Source: Bimastos eiseni
Taxonomy: Eukaryota > Annelida > Clitellata > Crassiclitellata > Lumbricidae
Length of the DNA stretch: 64,000 nucleotides
Direction: 5' to 3'
Assembly (NCBI GenBank): GCA_959347315.1
Contig: OY365806.1
Span: 52,815,862-52,879,861 of the forward strand
Below, in pieces: positions 61,081 to 64,000 of the stretch. Every line of letters starts with the position of its first letter. The first letter of the stretch is position 1. The notes under the pieces were generated by a model. That model was not told the DNA's origin, made no database searches, and was given only the letters and a program-made list of their open reading frames with translations. The translations under genes were made by a program, and so were the position numbers.

Positions 61081-61349
61081 GGCCTCCGTATGAAGCGCAG
61101 TGCTACCCGCCTCGTCTAAAGTCTACGGTTCTCTCTCGCGTACTTTGAGCGAGAGCTCACGGTCGCAATCAAAGTACACAAGAAAATTGATGCAAGGGTA
61201 TCTCGCGAACAATAACACGGTTAATGCGTATTCATGTATCCTTATCCCCTCTGTGGGCCGAGCTGTAACTGCTACACAGCGAGTCGCAGGTGACGGATAG
61301 CGACACGGCCATTAGTTATGGCTAGCTGCGAAATAAGCAGGCATTGCCT

Positions 61350-61470
61350 GACGAATAAGCAGTTCTCGACCAATATCCCATGAAATGCCCTGAAATGCCC
61401 AAAGACTTTCCGTCTTTGGGCATTTCATGGCATTTTATGGGATATTGGTCGGGGACTGCTTATTCGTGTC
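61350..61470. repeat. ~57-bp hairpin, near-perfect
   Basis: Arms 61350-61406 and 61412-61470, about 93% complementary, spacer TTTCC. Contains GAATAAGCAG, CGACCAATATCCCAT and ATGCCCAAAGAC in the left arm. Inner direct repeat TGAAATGCCC. Confidence 0.93.
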
Positions 61471-61689
61471 ATGTGACCGCTTAAAGTCTTTAGTCCACAG
61501 GGACATCGGGCAGCAGCGGTGCGGAGGCGCGGACTTGGCGGATGAATCCTGACGCGACCAACGGCAGGGACACCAGGCTGTTCCATACTGTATGCGGTCA
61601 GAAGAGGATTTGGGGCCCACTGACTATTTAATCTCCACGGATACTCATCCGCCTCAGGCCGTAGCTCACAGAGCCGAGTGAACCTGCGC

Positions 61690-62045
61690 AAAAACATCAG
61701 AGTGGCTACTTGGAATGTACAAACAGGCTGGGAAGCTGGCAAATGTTACGGAGGAGATGAGAAGGGGAGGAGTTGAGATAATGGGGGTTGCAGAGGTTAG
61801 ATGGATAGGAAGTGGACTCATCATAAGTGAAACTTGGGAGGAGAGATCCACACTCAGAGAGGGATATCATCGTCGCTGAAAGATGTAAAAGTGGATTGAT
61901 GGAGTATCGAGCAGCTCATCAAGTATTAGATATGCCAGGATGAGGGCAGCCCCGGTCAATATTTCTTTCATTCAGATCTACGCGCCGACAGCAGAGGCGG
62001 AGGAAGAAGTAACAGAGACAATTATTAGATTGTTCCAAAACCTTA
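61690..62045 (+). pseudogene. RTE-type LINE endonuclease fragment
   Basis: Several frames: VATWNVQTGWEAGKL-like start (about 61700), EEMRRGGVEIMGVAEVRWIG (about 61755-61815, with the WNV and EVRW landmarks of an APE endonuclease) and NISFIQIYAPTAEAEEEVTE (about 61958-62020). Truncated after about 120 residues. Confidence 0.8.
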
Positions 62046-62214
62046 AAATTTGTGCACGGTAACATGTATATATTTAGATGGCCAACACGTCATAAATCGA
62101 TACCAATTGCGTAGGGCCTAAACATCGATGTCTCTAATCGAATATAACCGAAAAACTGAATATAAAAGAAATTGCTCTGACACGGCAAAGTACCTAGAAC
62201 ACTGACATAAGAAG

Positions 62215-62365
62215 GAGACCAATCCCCAGACCGCTCCTTTAAGACCAAGACCGAGACCAAGACCAAGATCTGGACCAATGATCCTAGACCAAGGCCAAGA
62301 TCGATGCACGCGAGACCGAGACCAAGACCGCAGTTTTCCGATCTCGAGACCAAGACCGCAGTCTC
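62215..62365. repeat. GACCAA/GACCGA minisatellite
   Basis: Hexamer GACCAA and GACCGA units, with CTCGAGACCAAGACCGCAGT duplicated near its right end. Confidence 0.9.
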
Positions 62366-62579
62366 GAGACAACATCCCTGTGCAGGTAATGTTTAAAAGT
62401 AATCCGCTATTTCGGACAATTTCAATTCGAAATAATATTTCGAACTTAAATTGTTGGTTGTCGTTTTAATCGACGCGCGTAGTCTTAATGAATATTTACA
62501 CGCATATCATTATTGAAATGAAGATTCCTGAAAGGTTACAAGATTCCCTTCAATCAATTTTTATGTATACTTTCATAAT

Positions 62580-62742
62580 ATGCCTCCCGGTCTCTCTGGC
62601 CTCCAGGAAAGAGTCCTTTACGATGATTTTGGTGGTCTGGTTGGATGGCACAAGATAGGTGAGGACGACCAGGCGACGTATTTCATGCAGCAGTCGATGC
62701 TCTCCGGGCTACGGGTGCTTGAAAACCAAGCTTGCAGAGGTA
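62580..62742 (+). CDS. candidate exon, unidentified
   Basis: ATG 62580 opens PGLSGLQERVLYDDFGGLVG, WHKIGEDDQATYFMQQSMLS and RVLENQAC with balanced composition, and a plausible donor CAGAG|GTAGCA follows at 62742. I see no matching neighbour exon in the window and recognise no family. It may be the first coding exon of a gene running to the right. Confidence 0.4.
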
Positions 62743-62807
62743 GCAATTGTTTTGACTTAGATTACATTATTTCATCTACAACACAACTAGTATATTTGTA
62801 TACTTGA

Positions 62808-63214
62808 TTTGTATACTAAACATTTGTATACTAAACTCTTTCAGATGTTTATAGTTACCTCCTAATGCCGTGGGTTCCAATGCAAAGTTGTCACCTCCAA
62901 ATTCATATATATCATCATATCATTCATATCCAAATTATATATAGTTATCTCTTTACACAGGACGCTACCACTGCGCTTGGCCTCTGAGTGGAACTTTAAT
63001 TTAGAAGTTTTGAGGTTACTACTATGTGATTAGTGACTTAACTGATTTTATAGCGCCAACTTTTCGATTAGTTCGATTATTGTATTAGTTCGATTAGATT
63101 AGTTCGAATTGTCTCGATTTGCTCGATAAGTGCATACGTAGGAAATAACGACGTATCTCATTTATAGCATGCATCATAATAGTAACTAGTTGGCATCTGC
63201 CGATAGACTCAAGA
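62808..63214. other. no gene recognised
   Basis: AT-rich, with small ATTCATAT and TTAGTTCGATTA repeats at about 62905-62935 and 63065-63110. Confidence 0.6.
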
Positions 63215-63607
63215 GGATGTTGGGGATACCCGAAAGAACATTTCCCAAGACTTCTAGGCCAAAATGGAGGTCATTCAGGAACAGGAGGCACACGATGACA
63301 TAAATTTTACAAAAAATGGCTATTGCTCTGAACGCTTCAATTATGTCGCATATATACCTCAACATTGATAATACTGAAAATGGGTATAAATCGGTTCAAT
63401 AATGTTTAGCAATTCTTCAAACCCTAAAATGAAATTGTATGGGTGGAGTGGTACGTGTGAAATTCGTTTGATGCACGCAAAGGTCCATGCAACCAACTCT
63501 GCATAAAGCGCGTTGGTTGGTCGCAACTTACATTCTCATCTCTTCTAATCAACAGAATCCATTTTGGCCTAGAGGCAGTGTTCTTTCGGGCATACCCAGC
63601 ATTTTAA
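63214..63607. repeat. MITE-like element with ~55-bp inverted ends
   Basis: GATACCCGAAAGAACATTTC..TCTAGGCCAAAATGGA at 63222-63270 pairs with 63555-63595. Non-coding, about 390 bp. Target duplication not resolved. Confidence 0.6.
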
Positions 63608-64000
63608 TTGCAGACATAAACAATGGCCGTTCAACAACAACAACAACGTAAAGGTACAGTTTAATAACTTAATAGATGCATGCAATTTGACAAATGTGTA
63701 TTAAATATTTTGGAGCAATCGCTCGAGTTGTTGAAAAGTTTTTGTGGCTATTACTGTTACTCACCGCCGGCTCATGTTGCGAAATGCTTGTCGCGTCGAA
63801 AACGAGGATGTCATCTACACCCCTATCTACCTCAAACAGGGCTCAAATGGAAGTTTTGGATAAAGGACTACCGGCACTGCGGAAACCATGGAACAAAGAT
63901 GCGTCTAGAGTTGGCCAACTACAATTATGGAATTTTTCTGCATAGTCGTCGTTTGCCCCGCAGGGTTGCCTTTTAGTTCTTCATTGAATTCAATATAGTA
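63608..64000. other. right edge, no firm gene
   Basis: Two overlapping plus-strand frames (63680-63976 and 63694-63945) have mixed composition and no recognised domain. One might be an exon. Confidence 0.35.

Overview
This is metazoan nuclear DNA. It holds one intron-rich host gene on the minus strand, buried in old, nested mobile elements. GT-AG introns, animal transposon families (Polinton/Maverick, hAT, Tc1/mariner, CR1, L2 and RTE LINEs, Ty3/gypsy, tRNA-derived SINEs) and abundant microsatellites point to an invertebrate animal, probably marine. I cannot name the species. Most long open frames in the window are repeat artefacts or transposon fragments.

Host gene (48385 to 11380, minus strand). 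Ten exons with canonical splice sites and matching phases encode a 556-residue protein of the concentrative nucleoside transporter family (CNT/SLC28). The family signatures are clear (NEYVAY in exon 8, ATYALCGYSN in exon 9, an RALVAG-type end in exon 10). However, the nucleoside-contacting Gln-Thr-Glu triad and the downstream Glu are not conserved. The gene covers 37 kb because intron 1 (6.6 kb) and intron 7 (24.3 kb) are filled with transposons.

Intron 7 (12282-36547) holds two decayed Polintons. Polinton A (12397-18531) has both terminal inverted repeats. It carries a broken protein-primed DNA polymerase, an intact adenain-type protease, a discoidin-like fibre gene and the C-terminal part of an integrase. 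Polinton B (about 28130-32536) keeps only its right terminal repeat. It carries the N-terminal part of an integrase, a zinc-ribbon/phospholipase A2-like gene, the packaging ATPase, a minor-capsid-like gene, a membrane protein, a conserved unknown and the start of the major capsid gene. The two gene sets are largely complementary. Polinton B lies inside a minus-strand Ty3/gypsy element, whose RT is to its right (32545-33370) and RNase H to its left (27530-28130); an integrase fragment of probably the same element lies at 23440-23910. A hAT MITE sits in repeat family B at 26747-27422 with a clean 8-bp duplication.

Intron 1 (41397-47960) holds a composite hAT insertion with an 8-bp target duplication (41530-43593), a Tc1/mariner-like MITE at the exact centre of a ~310-bp palindrome (44457-45518), and an element with long inverted ends (45660-46585).

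Flanks. Left of the host gene (1-11379): a microsatellite/85-bp minisatellite array, repeat C split by a Ty3/gypsy fragment whose order is integrase before RT, and an L2-like LINE. Right of it (48386-64000): a local duplication with CR1 pieces, SINEs in inverted arms, a second B repeat, a CR1 copy, a second minus-strand gypsy (57540-59740), a full repeat C, an RTE endonuclease fragment and satellites. Short-spacer perfect or near-perfect hairpins recur through the window, several at element junctions.
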